Source of the DNA: Paramoeba atlantica
Taxonomy: Eukaryota > Discosea
NCBI GenBank assembly: GCA_977017575.1
Contig: CDRNVI010000053.1
Location: 620,001 to 684,000 of the forward strand
DNA: 64,000 bases
Direction of reading: 5' to 3'
Shown here one piece after another: positions 10,283-20,371 of the stretch (position 1 is its first letter; the number at the start of each line of letters is the position of its first letter). A program made the translations under genes and the position numbers. The notes beneath the pieces were generated by a model. The model was not told the origin of the DNA. It saw only the letters and a program-made list of their open reading frames with translations, and searched no databases.

Positions 10283-10900
10283 CCCGGAAACGGGTATGTA
10301 TACTTTGCTCACACATGCCCGTTTCCGGAACCCGCCTTCGCCGCCAAAGCTGTCCCTCTTTTTTTCGTTGGAGTAGGGGCCGCCTACTCGCACTCCCTGT
10401 GCAGCCGGTCATTCCCGGCCGAACACGCCCGCTAGGACGACGCCAGGAAGCTTAACCCCTTTCTGCAGTGAACTCCTGGTGCTCCGCCTTCCGGCTTTTC
10501 TCCCTTTCCGCCTCGCCTCTCCGGAAGGATACGCGCCTTGGGCCCTTAATACAGTAAGCTCGGGGCGTCGCCTGTCGCACTGCGCGCTTTCCCTCTTGAC
10601 GGAACGTTCCTCTCTCTGCGGTCTGCGCCGATGACGGGTTTAACCGCCAAATTGTCGGATCCCCGCGAGCTCTGCGGGTATGCTGAACGGTTGGGGTCCG
10701 TTCCCTCTCCTTCCCCTACAGAGCGGCAGGCGAAACCCCCCGTCCGAACAACGACCCGTTAGTTTCGGGTCCCTAATGGCATTCCTCCATGGGATGTGGC
10801 CAGACGGTGTCTCTCTCCACGTTGTTTGGGTCTGCGTGTAGGCCCCCCGTAAGAAGACGCCGGTTTTTCTCTAGTCGTACGCCAAGCCAGGACGGCGTAT
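10283..10900. ncRNA. Candidate structured RNA: GC-rich island with many stem-loops
   Basis: About 620 bp, much richer in GC than its AT-rich surroundings, without a convincing reading frame. Many local stems can be paired by eye: CCGGAAACGGGTATGT with ACATGCCCGTTTCCGG (10,283-10,328, 16 bp); GAGTAGG/CCTACTC (near 10,371-10,389); CCAGGA/TCCTGG (10,443-10,479); CCTTCCGG/CCGGAAGG (10,487-10,528); CCCGC/GCGGG (10,662-10,678); GAACGG/CCGTTC (10,684-10,702); GACCCG/CGGGTC (10,753-10,771); TACGCC/GGCGTA (10,879-10,899). A T5 run at 10,864-10,868 could be a Pol III stop for + transcription. Size and structure would suit RNase P, RNase MRP, SRP or telomerase RNA, but I could not place the conserved motifs of any of them. 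Strand undetermined. A structured promoter or CpG-like island is the main alternative. Confidence 0.45.
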
Positions 10901-11229
10901 TCCTGTCAAGTAGTAAAACCTCGCAAGGTAACCTAAAACGTCAGGATGATTAAATGACACAGTGTAAAGGAATGAAGTCTTCAAAACAATTTGGTGGAAT
11001 GTTCTGGTGGAATTTGTCTTAGAATTCTCTATTAGGTGAAAAAAGCTTCGTCCAGGGGCTTTTAAATGCTCTTTAATTAATTGCATTCATAATCTTTACA
11101 TGCACATACATACATGTATGTATGTGTTATAATTACATAGATTTTAATATTTACGTAGATTTTTTTTGAAAATACTCATCAATACTCTGTACTCTACTGC
11201 TTTGACACTACTGTCTTAACTATGTTTCA
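10901..11229. other. Intergenic, upstream of the 1,708-aa gene
   Basis: AT-rich. It contains an alternating palindrome, ACATACATACATGTATGTATGT (near 11,105-11,126), and a T8 run near 11,160. The last 70 bp before the ATG at 11,230 are pyrimidine-rich. No RNA gene recognised. Confidence 0.35.
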
Positions 11230-14200
11230 ATGGATCCGGGTAACTTAATCTGCGAAGCAACCAGGACGTACGCAGCATGTGACGCGGCTGAAACGCAGCC
11301 TCCACCTTCTCAGGCTTATTCGGGTGTGGAATACACTGCTTCTAGGAATTGCAACTTATCACTTTCCTCCTCTGTTGATGAAGCGTCGCAGCAAGGGGGC
11401 AGAGCGTATTCTGGAGAATCTCACCCCAAGACATACACAATACCTGTGAATAAAATAAAGTCTTTTCTACTGCCTACACATGATCGTAAGCACAGTCATG
11501 TACTCACGTGCGGCACGATATCACAGGAGCATTCTCTTTTCTGTTTGGACTGTGTTCAAGATATATTCTCATCTAGCAGCGCGAAGCATGATAAATATCG
11601 CTCTTATAAAAACAAGAATCTGGAATACGATCAGTCACTTCACCCGACTAATACTGAAGGAAGTATTATTTCATTGACTTACTTTGATCGCATTCTGCCT
11701 CGGCTTGATATTATCGCACAGCTACGAAGATTGCAGTCCTGTTTCATGGTATTTCAAAATGAAGCAGAATGGTTGCGAAGTTTTTGTCGGACATTTTTTT
11801 GGAGCTCTCCCGTCGAACAATTTGACGACTATTATTATTCACAGCTTGCAGCATTTCTGGTGACTTTAGTTTCGGAAAACCCTTGTCTCACGATCTCTGA
11901 TCTATTAAACCCCATATCAAATCCTATTGCTGGAGAAACAAAAGATACAGTTCGAGTTTTATTGACAACCTCGCAGTTATTCCTGCTGCGGCACATGCTA
12001 CAGAATACAAAAGAGTGGCTCTTGGAAGTGAAAAGTCATATCTTCTGCACTTATTCGATCTCTGGACTATGGAATTGTCTTCCTGACTGCCTATTGGGAC
12101 AACGTTTATCTTCAAAATATTTCTCAAATTTACCAGAACAATCAAAGTCTGCACCTCTGGTGCGAGTAGAATTCAGCAATGCTATTAGTAGCAAAGTTAA
12201 TGAAGATTCGTGTAATCGAATCGTACCAGAAGCGTTCATCATTTTAGAATTTTTACACTATTTGTTCGTTCGTGAGACCTCCCCTGGAGCACAAACATTA
12301 TCTCTTGACCTTCGCCTTGCGCTGCGAAATGCTGGCTCAAATTTATGCTTTATACTACTTCAATCTCCTCAAAATGAGAAAACAGTGCAATGCTGCATTG
12401 ACCTTATGCATTTTTTCCTGGAAATACTTACGAAGACTCGCGAAAATATGGAGCTCGAAATGACTCCATGCCACGAACAACTAAAATCACGTACTAGCGA
12501 ACCACCAGAAAACGTTAACGCTGGTGCGCCTGAATGCCTCAATGAATCAAATCTTATTATGTTGGAGAGTAATGGAAAATGGCTTTTGAATTTGCTGCAA
12601 AACTATTTTGTAGACTTGCCTAAGTTGGTAGAAATGTTTTGTCTTACGTTGTTAGCTTCCAAGCTTGAAATACGTCGCGGTGCTCTGATTTTATTGTATC
12701 GTACGTGGAGTATCGCTGTTGATGCCTTTGAGTCGCAAAGTCGCAAAAATCCAGAAAATAGTTGCATGGTTTCGTCCATAAAATGGTACCATGATCTTAA
12801 GAAGACACTTTGTCACGGTGCCTTGGGGGACTACTTGCTTGAAAGCTTGAGGCTTGTACCATCACTAACAAAGTGGGGCTGTAACCTTGATGCTCAAACA
12901 TATGTATCTCATACATGGTGCTATACACTGAATTCCATTATCGCATATCATCCTGAGGCGTTCTGTTCATATTACGGAATGAAAACTGTAGTTCTTAAAG
13001 CAGCGAATTCTATGCGCGATGGATTGCAGCATTCTTTTTCTGCCAATTATGTGCCTGTATTTCGTACATTGATAGATATTTTTTCTTTGCATCGAGTGAT
13101 ACCAGACTCAGCTACAGGCGTTCAATTCTCCTTACCTCAGAGCACTTGTCCATTAGAGGCATCTGTGTCGCACCTTTTGCCGGAAGTCGTACAACTAATG
13201 AAACCCCTGGTCGAGCATGGTATCATATCCGGCCATGGTTCTGAATTTTTTATCTCTGTCTTTGAGCTTCTGCACGCAATATTATACTGTGTTCAAAAAC
13301 AAGATGAAGCCGAATTATTCTCCCAGATTCTCACACGCTTTCTAGAGTCAGCCACCTACGACTTTAAAAGTATAACAGAAAAGAATGAGATGCAAGCCAT
13401 CTCCTTGCATAAGTACGAAATTATAACTTTCCTCCTCCACGATTGTATTACACATCCGTGTATGTATGCTTTTCTAGAGCATTGCCTTCTCTGCAAGGCA
13501 TTTTCAATAATACTTAACGTGTTTTTGAATTTTGGGAAATTTTGGAGCGTTTGCAAAGAAGGCTTTCTTTCCAGCATACTGAGGCTTATTAGTTGGCATA
13601 TTATGCCTCGTGCAAGAGGCCAGAAACTAACTTGTGTATGGCCATCAGACGACTATTATTTAAAAATGGACACATTTTGTTCAAAAATTCAGAACACTCC
13701 AGGTGTCCACAGCATGATACTTAAAAGTCTTTTAGATCTACCTGGTTGCGCTATCCCTTCTCCGCATTGCGGAATTTGTGAGGATAATGCATGCGGCAAA
13801 AACTTTCTTCAACAACTTATAGTGGAGATTCTGATCTTTTGCAAGTTTATTCTTCCGTGTGATGCAGATCAATACTTGTGCTTGCTTTGCTCACTCCCTT
13901 CGAAAGGAGGTGACATCATGCTGCTTCTAAAAGCTCATTCCATATCGCCAAAGACTCAATATTTAATTCTCTGTCTTCTCTACGAGATCATGTGTGTAGA
14001 TAGTTCTCCTTTCTGCCGCTCGCAAGCCATTCTTGAAACCAATCTACCGTGGGGATTGGAACATAAGCTCCTCTTTCGTGTCCTCGTACAATTAATGGAA
14101 GATCGTCATGAATCTCTAGAAAACGGAAGTTTTTTTCTACTGTCAAGTTGCATCCTAATTTTCCGCGATCTTGGATCTGATGAATCTTTTCATATTCCAT

Positions 14201-16356
14201 TGATAGATGTACAGCTTGTACGCCAAATAATTGCTCGAAGACTTTATTCAGTGAACTATGAACGCAAGGCAAGATCTCGTGAAAGTTTTTCTGTAATAGA
14301 TACAGGTGTACCCTCACATCCGCCACGTTTTTTCGTAGCGTGGATGGCGAGAATGTCAGAAGAGCACACATCATTCGTGCCAGCAGTATTTCAAGCATTC
14401 GTAGAGTTTTCCATTCTACATTCCAATTTAGTTATGTCTTTTCAGGGGGCTTTCCATCTTCTCTTTCGGAGAGTCTCACATTCTACGAATTCAGAGCCTT
14501 GGCTAATAAATCAGACGGAGAGTGCTCCTTGCATGAATAACAGTAAATATGAACATGCCCATTTTATACTTTTATTGTGGAAATCATTAACTACGCAATG
14601 GAGGATGACACAATCTCTTATAGATGAGACACTAGGTTTCGACAATCTTTGCTGCCAAATGCTTTGTTCAATTACCTTGGTTTTGGAGTTGTTATTGCTA
14701 CAACAAATCCACGATACGCAATACTTTATCGAATTAACGAAGGTTGTCCATAAGTATTTTATTTCGCACGGCCCACGTATTCCTCGATGCGCTCTTCAAC
14801 ACTTGTTTTGCGTTCAATGCCTTCTGATGCACTTGGAGCAAACAACAGTTGAACGTGCTTCAGTATCGGATGCCTACGACACATCTCTAACTAAGGCTCT
14901 GTGCAGTATTTTGCTAGAGAAATCTGAAACTTTGACTGCTAAAAAAGAAACGAATCTTGATGGGAGTACGATGGGTTTTAAATCATTCGATGTGACGCTT
15001 AAAATGTGTAATTTCTGCCTAAGAAATCAAACCCAAAGCTATCATTTACAGGATAGTACAATTCTTTTGTCGTGTCTTTGCCTATTATTCCTACGTCCTC
15101 GATTCCGTGACTGTATCAAGATTTTCTTTTCGCTAGCCAATGTTCCGTTCAATTCGGAGGTTATCCACAGAAACTGTGACAGCTCTTCATGCATACTCCT
15201 CTTTGGTCGCATACAATTGAGAGACGCTTCGATTTTGTACTCAGCTGGTGATCTGGTTCTTGCTCTCAGGCACCGTGGCATACTGTTTACTGACGAGCGT
15301 GTTGGCGTAACAATCAACGATGTCATTGGTCTGTGTTTTCCCTCATTACAAGTTGCAAAGACTTTTCAATATCCGGACTTCGTCCGGGAAAAGTGGTTAC
15401 AAGTGTTAACCGTCAGCATATTCGATGCCAATTTTGTGTCCCTGTGTAAAGATGAATATCTCACTCATCCGAAGCACTCCTGTCAGCTACCTCAACATAT
15501 GTGGAGAAGTCTGTCTGGTTCTTTTATTGAAACACTAACGGCTTGTTTGTATCAATCCTACCCTCTCTGCATTTCTTACGTTTGTTTTATGCGCTCCTGG
15601 CTGCAAGCTTTTCATGGAGCCCTAATCGAACATGCTGCACTTTGCTTTATTTTTAAATTAATTCTAAGCGAGTGGGACAGCACTTTGTTGCGCAACTCTC
15701 CAACTGATTCTGATTTCGGTAAGATGTTGAAACATGATTCTGAGTTGTCGGACGTAGAATCATATTCTGTTACAGGATGTCAGATGTTTTTTATTTGGAT
15801 CTGTCTTAAACATCGGCCGCGCTGGATGACACCACAGTTAAGGAAGAAAACTATATTCAGTGTTTCTCGGATCATTGATTGGCTTGCAAATTCATATACT
15901 CCAATACACTGCTCTACCGATCCTGCAAATGGCCCTTGCAATCTCTGCGATATAATACACATTGTTTCGTATTTTATCGTCACGTCTTGTCAACTCTTAC
16001 TTGAGTTGATATGTCAGAGTCATAACCTTGATGAACTTGACACAAAATGTCAAAAAGAAGTATGTGATAAAGCAATACACTCAGTAAGTGACCTCCTTGA
16101 AAAATTGAAGCATTCAAGCTATTTAAATGACGAAAACAAGACTGTCACAGTAAAACACAAGGATGAAACAACGAAGCACTTTATTTATTTGCAGCAATAT
16201 AGCGTAGATCTTCTTGGGTACTATGATTTGTGTGAGATATGGCGTGATCTTGATCCTTGGATGTGGGCTAAATATCGGTCGAAAGACGCAATTCGTTTTT
16301 CTTCTCTTTTACTACAACAACTTAACGTTTTATCTAGTGATCAGTACAATAATTGA
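11230..16356 (+). CDS. Unrecognised 1,708-aa helical protein
   Basis: Single uninterrupted frame of 1,708 codons from an ATG, with no signal peptide and no clear membrane segment. The first 85 residues are Ser/Ala-rich and probably disordered. The rest is dominated by Leu/Phe/Cys-rich helices of 20-40 residues (for example VEMFCLTLLASKLEIRRGA near residue 470), suggesting an alpha-solenoid scaffold of HEAT/ARM type. A cysteine cluster, CAIPSPHCGICEDNAC (near residue 840), might bind metal. Acidic and basic residues are evenly spread. I do not recognise a family. Large chromosome-maintenance or transport scaffolds of similar look exist, but nothing here selects one. Codon use resembles the neighbouring genes, so it is probably a resident gene. 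Confidence 0.75.
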   Translation: MDPGNLICEATRTYAACDAAETQPPPSQAYSGVEYTASRNCNLSLSSSVDEASQQGGRAYSGESHPKTYTIPVNKIKSFLLPTHDRKHSHVLTCGTISQEHSLFCLDCVQDIFSSSSAKHDKYRSYKNKNLEYDQSLHPTNTEGSIISLTYFDRILPRLDIIAQLRRLQSCFMVFQNEAEWLRSFCRTFFWSSPVEQFDDYYYSQLAAFLVTLVSENPCLTISDLLNPISNPIAGETKDTVRVLLTTSQLFLLRHMLQNTKEWLLEVKSHIFCTYSISGLWNCLPDCLLGQRLSSKYFSNLPEQSKSAPLVRVEFSNAISSKVNEDSCNRIVPEAFIILEFLHYLFVRETSPGAQTLSLDLRLALRNAGSNLCFILLQSPQNEKTVQCCIDLMHFFLEILTKTRENMELEMTPCHEQLKSRTSEPPENVNAGAPECLNESNLIMLESNGKWLLNLLQNYFVDLPKLVEMFCLTLLASKLEIRRGALILLYRTWSIAVDAFESQSRKNPENSCMVSSIKWYHDLKKTLCHGALGDYLLESLRLVPSLTKWGCNLDAQTYVSHTWCYTLNSIIAYHPEAFCSYYGMKTVVLKAANSMRDGLQHSFSANYVPVFRTLIDIFSLHRVIPDSATGVQFSLPQSTCPLEASVSHLLPEVVQLMKPLVEHGIISGHGSEFFISVFELLHAILYCVQKQDEAELFSQILTRFLESATYDFKSITEKNEMQAISLHKYEIITFLLHDCITHPCMYAFLEHCLLCKAFSIILNVFLNFGKFWSVCKEGFLSSILRLISWHIMPRARGQKLTCVWPSDDYYLKMDTFCSKIQNTPGVHSMILKSLLDLPGCAIPSPHCGICEDNACGKNFLQQLIVEILIFCKFILPCDADQYLCLLCSLPSKGGDIMLLLKAHSISPKTQYLILCLLYEIMCVDSSPFCRSQAILETNLPWGLEHKLLFRVLVQLMEDRHESLENGSFFLLSSCILIFRDLGSDESFHIPLIDVQLVRQIIARRLYSVNYERKARSRESFSVIDTGVPSHPPRFFVAWMARMSEEHTSFVPAVFQAFVEFSILHSNLVMSFQGAFHLLFRRVSHSTNSEPWLINQTESAPCMNNSKYEHAHFILLLWKSLTTQWRMTQSLIDETLGFDNLCCQMLCSITLVLELLLLQQIHDTQYFIELTKVVHKYFISHGPRIPRCALQHLFCVQCLLMHLEQTTVERASVSDAYDTSLTKALCSILLEKSETLTAKKETNLDGSTMGFKSFDVTLKMCNFCLRNQTQSYHLQDSTILLSCLCLLFLRPRFRDCIKIFFSLANVPFNSEVIHRNCDSSSCILLFGRIQLRDASILYSAGDLVLALRHRGILFTDERVGVTINDVIGLCFPSLQVAKTFQYPDFVREKWLQVLTVSIFDANFVSLCKDEYLTHPKHSCQLPQHMWRSLSGSFIETLTACLYQSYPLCISYVCFMRSWLQAFHGALIEHAALCFIFKLILSEWDSTLLRNSPTDSDFGKMLKHDSELSDVESYSVTGCQMFFIWICLKHRPRWMTPQLRKKTIFSVSRIIDWLANSYTPIHCSTDPANGPCNLCDIIHIVSYFIVTSCQLLLELICQSHNLDELDTKCQKEVCDKAIHSVSDLLEKLKHSSYLNDENKTVTVKHKDETTKHFIYLQQYSVDLLGYYDLCEIWRDLDPWMWAKYRSKDAIRFSSLLLQQLNVLSSDQYNN

Positions 16357-17068
16357 GAGTTATTTTCGAATGGGTTATTAATACCTTCATTATTGCAAAC
16401 ATAATTCAATGAACCTTCGTCTTTAACAAGGTTTAACTTTGTTTGCGGTTTTCTTGCAGTTCAATGAAACTTCGTCTTTAACGAGGTTTAACTTCACTTT
16501 CGGTTTTCTTGCTGTTCTTCTTTATTAAAATTAATTTTTCTTGTAAATAGAATGTACACTACATTTATTTTCTTTTTTACTTTGTGTTTTAGGTTTGTCT
16601 TAGCTATTGTAAGCTTTGCGTGAGTAATTTGAATTCTGTATGTAATTGGAAATACATAAATAATACAAAACTTATTTTTTATGTGTAGTATATTTCTTGT
16701 TTTTTATCCGCTATATGACTTTTCAATTTATACTAAACCAACCATAAAACATTACAGCTATGGTTCGATGCGTTTATGGTTTTCATGTAAATCTGTCTTG
16801 TGAATCCTAGTAGTCTTTATATAGTGTAGCATCACTTTTCATTCAAGGAATCTGTGTCTTTCTGATTATTACTTTGATACAGCATTGGTGTTTCAGGTCA
16901 ATAGTCGGCTCTTTATTTATAGTAACGTCTTTATGTACATTCTTCTGCTAGGGTTTTACTAAAAGAACTAATTTTGGGTGACCCAATTTATTTGAGTTTT
17001 ACTTTCGTGGACAATCCACACAGCAAAAGTTGTACAGATAAAAAACTCGATGATATCATAATGATAAA
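16357..17068. other. Intergenic, 1,708-aa gene to J-protein
   Basis: 712 bp, strongly AT-rich. It starts with the 55-bp tandem repeat listed separately. The remainder shows only T-rich and A-rich low-complexity sequence, with no frame or RNA gene that I can support. It is the longest gap between two genes in the unit apart from those holding the GC island and the inverted-repeat elements. Confidence 0.4.
16405..16514. repeat. 55-bp direct tandem repeat, two copies
   Basis: Two adjacent copies starting TTCAATGAA (16,405 and 16,460), each containing CTTCGTCTTTAAC and ending GGTTTTCTTGC. They differ at about eight positions. Located 50 bp after the stop of the 1,708-aa gene; they may lie in its 3' untranslated region. 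Confidence 0.85.
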
Positions 17069-18232
17069 ATGCCTATAGACACTCATTATTACCAAGCGCT
17101 GGGTGTTACACATACCGCCACTGAAAATGAGATTCGTACTGCATACAAACGACTAGCACTTCTCTATCACCCGGACCGAAACCAAGACGATTCCGATGCT
17201 GGAGAAAAATTCAAGAAAATAGGGGAGGCCTATGAAATATTAAAAGATACACAAAAAAGAACACTTTACGACACGCACGGAAAACAGGGTCTCGATCAGT
17301 CAAACAACGAGAAGACGTCTGCTGAAGATGTTTTTTCTGCGTTCTTTGGGGGAGGATTCTCTAAAGAGCCAAAGCCGCGTGACACTGTTATAGACTTAAA
17401 TCTTTCGTTGGAACAGGCGTACAATGGGTGCACAACTCGCCTCCGTGTGCCTCTGGACCGAAAATGTCATTCATGTTCGAGTACAGGTCTCCGGCCTGGA
17501 TCTCGACTCCGTACGTGTTGGCAGTGCGACGGCCTTGGCTTTACGTCCCATCTGCGCGACGGTTTCGAAGCTACTTTCATAGGAAATTTTCTTTCCCAAC
17601 CCTCTCACCGAAAACGCGTTCGTCAGACTTGCGACGTCTGCGCGGGAGCAGGTAAAGTGTTTCCTCCCGATCATATCTGCCGTACATGTGACGGTTGTCG
17701 TGTGGTCCGTGAGACGAAAACGCAATCTATTGATGTTCCCGTTGGATGCCAAGATGGCGATTACATTCGTATCCGCGGCATGGGACATTCTCTTCCTGAA
17801 ATGGCACAAGACGGAGATGTACTAGTATTCTTTCGAATTTCTACGCATGCCGTATTTCGTCGTCTTGGGAACCATCTGGAGTACACACACCGTATTACGC
17901 TACGTCAAGCGCTGTGTGGGTTTGACCTTTCTTTAAGACATCTCGACGGCAAAATACGCCGTATTGCTATAGGTTCCGGAGAAGTAGTTGACATGAACGC
18001 TCCATGTTACGTGTATCAGCAAGGGATGCCACTCCCTTCCTCCAACGAGAAGGGGCATCTCATAATTCATTTTCAAATTATATTTCCTCCTTTATTTAAC
18101 GGAAAGTGTCGCGAGACCATTGCGCAGGCTCTATCGTATGCTCCACCTTCTGATTATGAAACGTGCACCGCTAAAGTAATTAAACTTACCCCAACATCGA
18201 ATATGCTTCAGACTGGAAGGAAACGAAAGTAA
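17069..18232 (+). CDS. Class A J-protein (DNAJA/Ydj1 type Hsp40)
   Basis: 387 aa. The J domain occupies residues 1-70 with the essential HPD in LLYHPDRNQ. A short Gly/Phe stretch (FFGGGFSK) lies near 92-99. Client-binding and zinc region, residues about 105-255: four cysteine pairs CHSCSSTG, CWQCDGLG, CDVCAGAG and CRTCDGCR. The fourth reads CxxCDGC rather than CxxCxGx with Gly/Lys, a mild departure. C-terminal client domain with the IRIRGMGHSLPEMAQDGDVLV block. The protein delivers unfolded clients to Hsp70 and stimulates its ATPase. No leader peptide and no organelle retention signal; a C-terminal CaaX box as in Ydj1 is absent (it ends in GRKRK), so cytosolic or nuclear location is the likeliest inference. 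Confidence 0.93.
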   Translation: MPIDTHYYQALGVTHTATENEIRTAYKRLALLYHPDRNQDDSDAGEKFKKIGEAYEILKDTQKRTLYDTHGKQGLDQSNNEKTSAEDVFSAFFGGGFSKEPKPRDTVIDLNLSLEQAYNGCTTRLRVPLDRKCHSCSSTGLRPGSRLRTCWQCDGLGFTSHLRDGFEATFIGNFLSQPSHRKRVRQTCDVCAGAGKVFPPDHICRTCDGCRVVRETKTQSIDVPVGCQDGDYIRIRGMGHSLPEMAQDGDVLVFFRISTHAVFRRLGNHLEYTHRITLRQALCGFDLSLRHLDGKIRRIAIGSGEVVDMNAPCYVYQQGMPLPSSNEKGHLIIHFQIIFPPLFNGKCRETIAQALSYAPPSDYETCTAKVIKLTPTSNMLQTGRKRK

Positions 18233-18610
18233 AGAAACTTGAGCCTTCTTTATATCTTCCCTCTTACGCGGTAGTCTGCTGATGAGCGCATCGAATGTGC
18301 CGAATGGGCTTCTGTATAGTAAGGTTCAACGGACTTCTGACAGACGCTATGATAAGATAATGCGAGATCCCGCCGATGGCCTTCTATCGTATGTAGGCAG
18401 ACACAGTACAAAGTTACTATCTCTAATATTTCTGTTAACGACATAACTATTGGTGACTACGTATTTATAACGTTATGTAAGTTTTTTATTTATAAGCATT
18501 GAATTACATATAAACATTGAATTATAAGCATTGAATTACGCAAGAGCGTATATTCATACAAGATTCTTTATTCCTTTTTTCTTTATTCCTTTTTTCTTGC
18601 TTTCTTTATC
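18233..18610. other. Intergenic with short repeats, J-protein to dehydrogenase
   Basis: 378 bp. It holds three imperfect copies of AGCATTGAATTA (18,495-18,540) and two adjacent copies of TTCTTTATTCCTTTT (18,563-18,598). The second set forms a pyrimidine tract ending just before the dehydrogenase ATG and may act in leader processing or transcription initiation. Nothing else recognised. Confidence 0.5.
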
Positions 18611-20371
18611 ATGCAACGATTGTTTGAAGTAGGTTTCGCAGGAGCTGAAAAACGACTCATCAAGATTTTGTACAAATCTCTTCCTCGACAAGTTAGCTTT
18701 CTTTCGAGTGCCTACACATGGAAAGCGAACGGTGATGAAATTGCCCCTTATCCTGTACAATTCGCTTCGAAAGATGAGGAAGAAAGCGTAGTTTCTGCCA
18801 TTAGTGCAATAGAACAAAATTGCGAAGTGAAAAGATGGGCCAACAGCTCTGGAACTGCTCGTGAGCCTCTTTCAAAGAAAGTACGAAGCTTTTTGTCAGA
18901 AATAGGCTTGTTTGGAGCGAATTTACCTTTTGAGAACGGCGGTCTTGGATTCTCAAACACGAGTCAAGTTTTTTTGTGGGATAGAATGGCACAATTATCT
19001 CCGTCACTCGCGCTATCCCTTCGACACTTACAATCCCTGGGATCGAGCTCCGTAGTTCATTTTGGAACTAAGGAGCAGCGCGGTAAATACTATCAAAATT
19101 TTGTAAATGGGTCCTACATCGCGACATTGGCATATTATGAAAATAACAACTTGGATCTGTACGGCAACTTGAATATGGTTGCGAAAGCGCAACCTGATGG
19201 CACCTATGCTTTGGAGGGACGGAAAACTGGAGTAAAACATGGCGACACAGCCACTCACTTCATAGTGTTTGCCAACACTGAAACACAAACGCTTCACGAG
19301 ACGGAAGGTACCGCAAGCACTGCTCATCGATTAAGCATGTTTATAGTGGAGAAGAGCAATCATACTATTGTCACTCCAAGCTCTATTTACTCGGAATTGT
19401 TCGACGTTGAGTTTCGCTCCGTTCCGGCGAAGCTTTCTCACATGCTCGGAGCAGCCGGAGAAGGACGTGCCGCGATGCTTGTGCTCACGCATTGTGGGCA
19501 CATTACGCAGGCGGCATCAGTGCTTGGGGCTACACGTAGTGTCCTGAAGCGAACTGCAAACGTGGATCGCGACATCTGTTCACTATTTTATGCAGCTGAA
19601 TCAGTGGTCTATTTAGTTGCCTCCAACATGGATCGGCAGGTGGAGGATCACATGATGGAGGATATGGCAATGAAGCTTTTTGTTAATAAAATGGCCCAAC
19701 AAGTCGCATGTAATCTATTAGAGTCGACGTCGATATCTACTGAAGCAAGCGGTATGTTCAAAGCTGACATTGAAGATCTCTTGCAATTATCGTGTACTGC
19801 CTCTCAAGATGAAGGTAATGACATATCTCTGGAGCAACTTCTGGCTTGTTTAGGTTGCGAAGAAGCTGCAGAACGTACCGCACACGTATCTACTTTGATT
19901 CTTATGCAAGAACGTGCGCTTCGGAGCATTGGTTTGCGTGAGAATCTCCGGCCCGCACTGGGTGTGTCAGCGCTGGAACACCACATCAATGAAGTGGAGA
20001 AAGATATTATTGCACTTTCAGATCGTGCTGAAAATTTGGTACTTCGCTATGGTACCAAATTACCAAAGCACACTCAACAGTTGAAATCACTGGCAGTTGT
20101 GACATGTGGCCTTTATGCGCGTGTTGCAGCTCTCGCTCGGGCAGCTCATGCTTATAGAAAAAAGGTCCCTACTGCAGGAGGAGAAATCAATCTAGCGTGC
20201 ATGTGGTGTGCACATGATCATGCATCCGCAGTCTTCTCTTTAAAAGAGATTGAATCATCTGGTTTACTGATTGCATCTACCAGTGATCGTATTTATCACG
20301 AGCTTTTGCTAAGACAGAAAAATGTGGCTGGAAGTCAAGTCCAAAGTCAACACGGTGCAGACAAGGCTTGA
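18611..20371 (+). CDS. Acyl-CoA dehydrogenase family protein, VLCAD/ACAD9-like
   Basis: 586 aa. Residues 1-40 are basic and hydroxylated (MQRLFEVGFAGAEKRLIKIL...), consistent with a mitochondrial presequence. The N-terminal helical domain has IGLFGANLPFENGGLGFSNT (near 97-116), as in VLCAD (LGAFGLQVPxxxGGVGL); the FAD/beta region follows with LEGRKTGVKHGDTATHFIVFA (VLCAD: [21 protein letters not shown]). A second helical domain includes VVYLVASNMDRQ (VLCAD: MAYMVSANMDQG). A C-terminal extension of about 150 residues, as in VLCAD and ACAD9, suggests that subgroup. Odd: the substrate loop normally reading LTEPSSGSDA is YYENNNLDLYG, and the catalytic EGTND block is reduced to something like DEGND. 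Enzyme activity is therefore uncertain; a structural role such as ACAD9's in complex I assembly is conceivable. Confidence 0.82.
   Translation: MQRLFEVGFAGAEKRLIKILYKSLPRQVSFLSSAYTWKANGDEIAPYPVQFASKDEEESVVSAISAIEQNCEVKRWANSSGTAREPLSKKVRSFLSEIGLFGANLPFENGGLGFSNTSQVFLWDRMAQLSPSLALSLRHLQSLGSSSVVHFGTKEQRGKYYQNFVNGSYIATLAYYENNNLDLYGNLNMVAKAQPDGTYALEGRKTGVKHGDTATHFIVFANTETQTLHETEGTASTAHRLSMFIVEKSNHTIVTPSSIYSELFDVEFRSVPAKLSHMLGAAGEGRAAMLVLTHCGHITQAASVLGATRSVLKRTANVDRDICSLFYAAESVVYLVASNMDRQVEDHMMEDMAMKLFVNKMAQQVACNLLESTSISTEASGMFKADIEDLLQLSCTASQDEGNDISLEQLLACLGCEEAAERTAHVSTLILMQERALRSIGLRENLRPALGVSALEHHINEVEKDIIALSDRAENLVLRYGTKLPKHTQQLKSLAVVTCGLYARVAALARAAHAYRKKVPTAGGEINLACMWCAHDHASAVFSLKEIESSGLLIASTSDRIYHELLLRQKNVAGSQVQSQHGADKA

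Noticed and set aside
10478-10499. Minus-strand CCGGAAGG followed by GGAGCA, resembling the tetraloop side of SRP RNA helix 8
   Set aside because: The opposite strand of the helix (a CAGG-type segment) is missing, and no Alu-domain motifs were seen, so SRP RNA is not supported.
10615-10650. GGGTTTAA (its complement TTAAACCC) inside the GC island, considered as a telomerase RNA template
   Set aside because: Only one short match to a plant-type telomere unit, with no 1.5-repeat template and no telomeric repeat in the window to compare.
13988-14398. 136-codon minus-strand frame within the 1,708-aa gene
   Set aside because: Antisense shadow of a long open + frame; no family resemblance.
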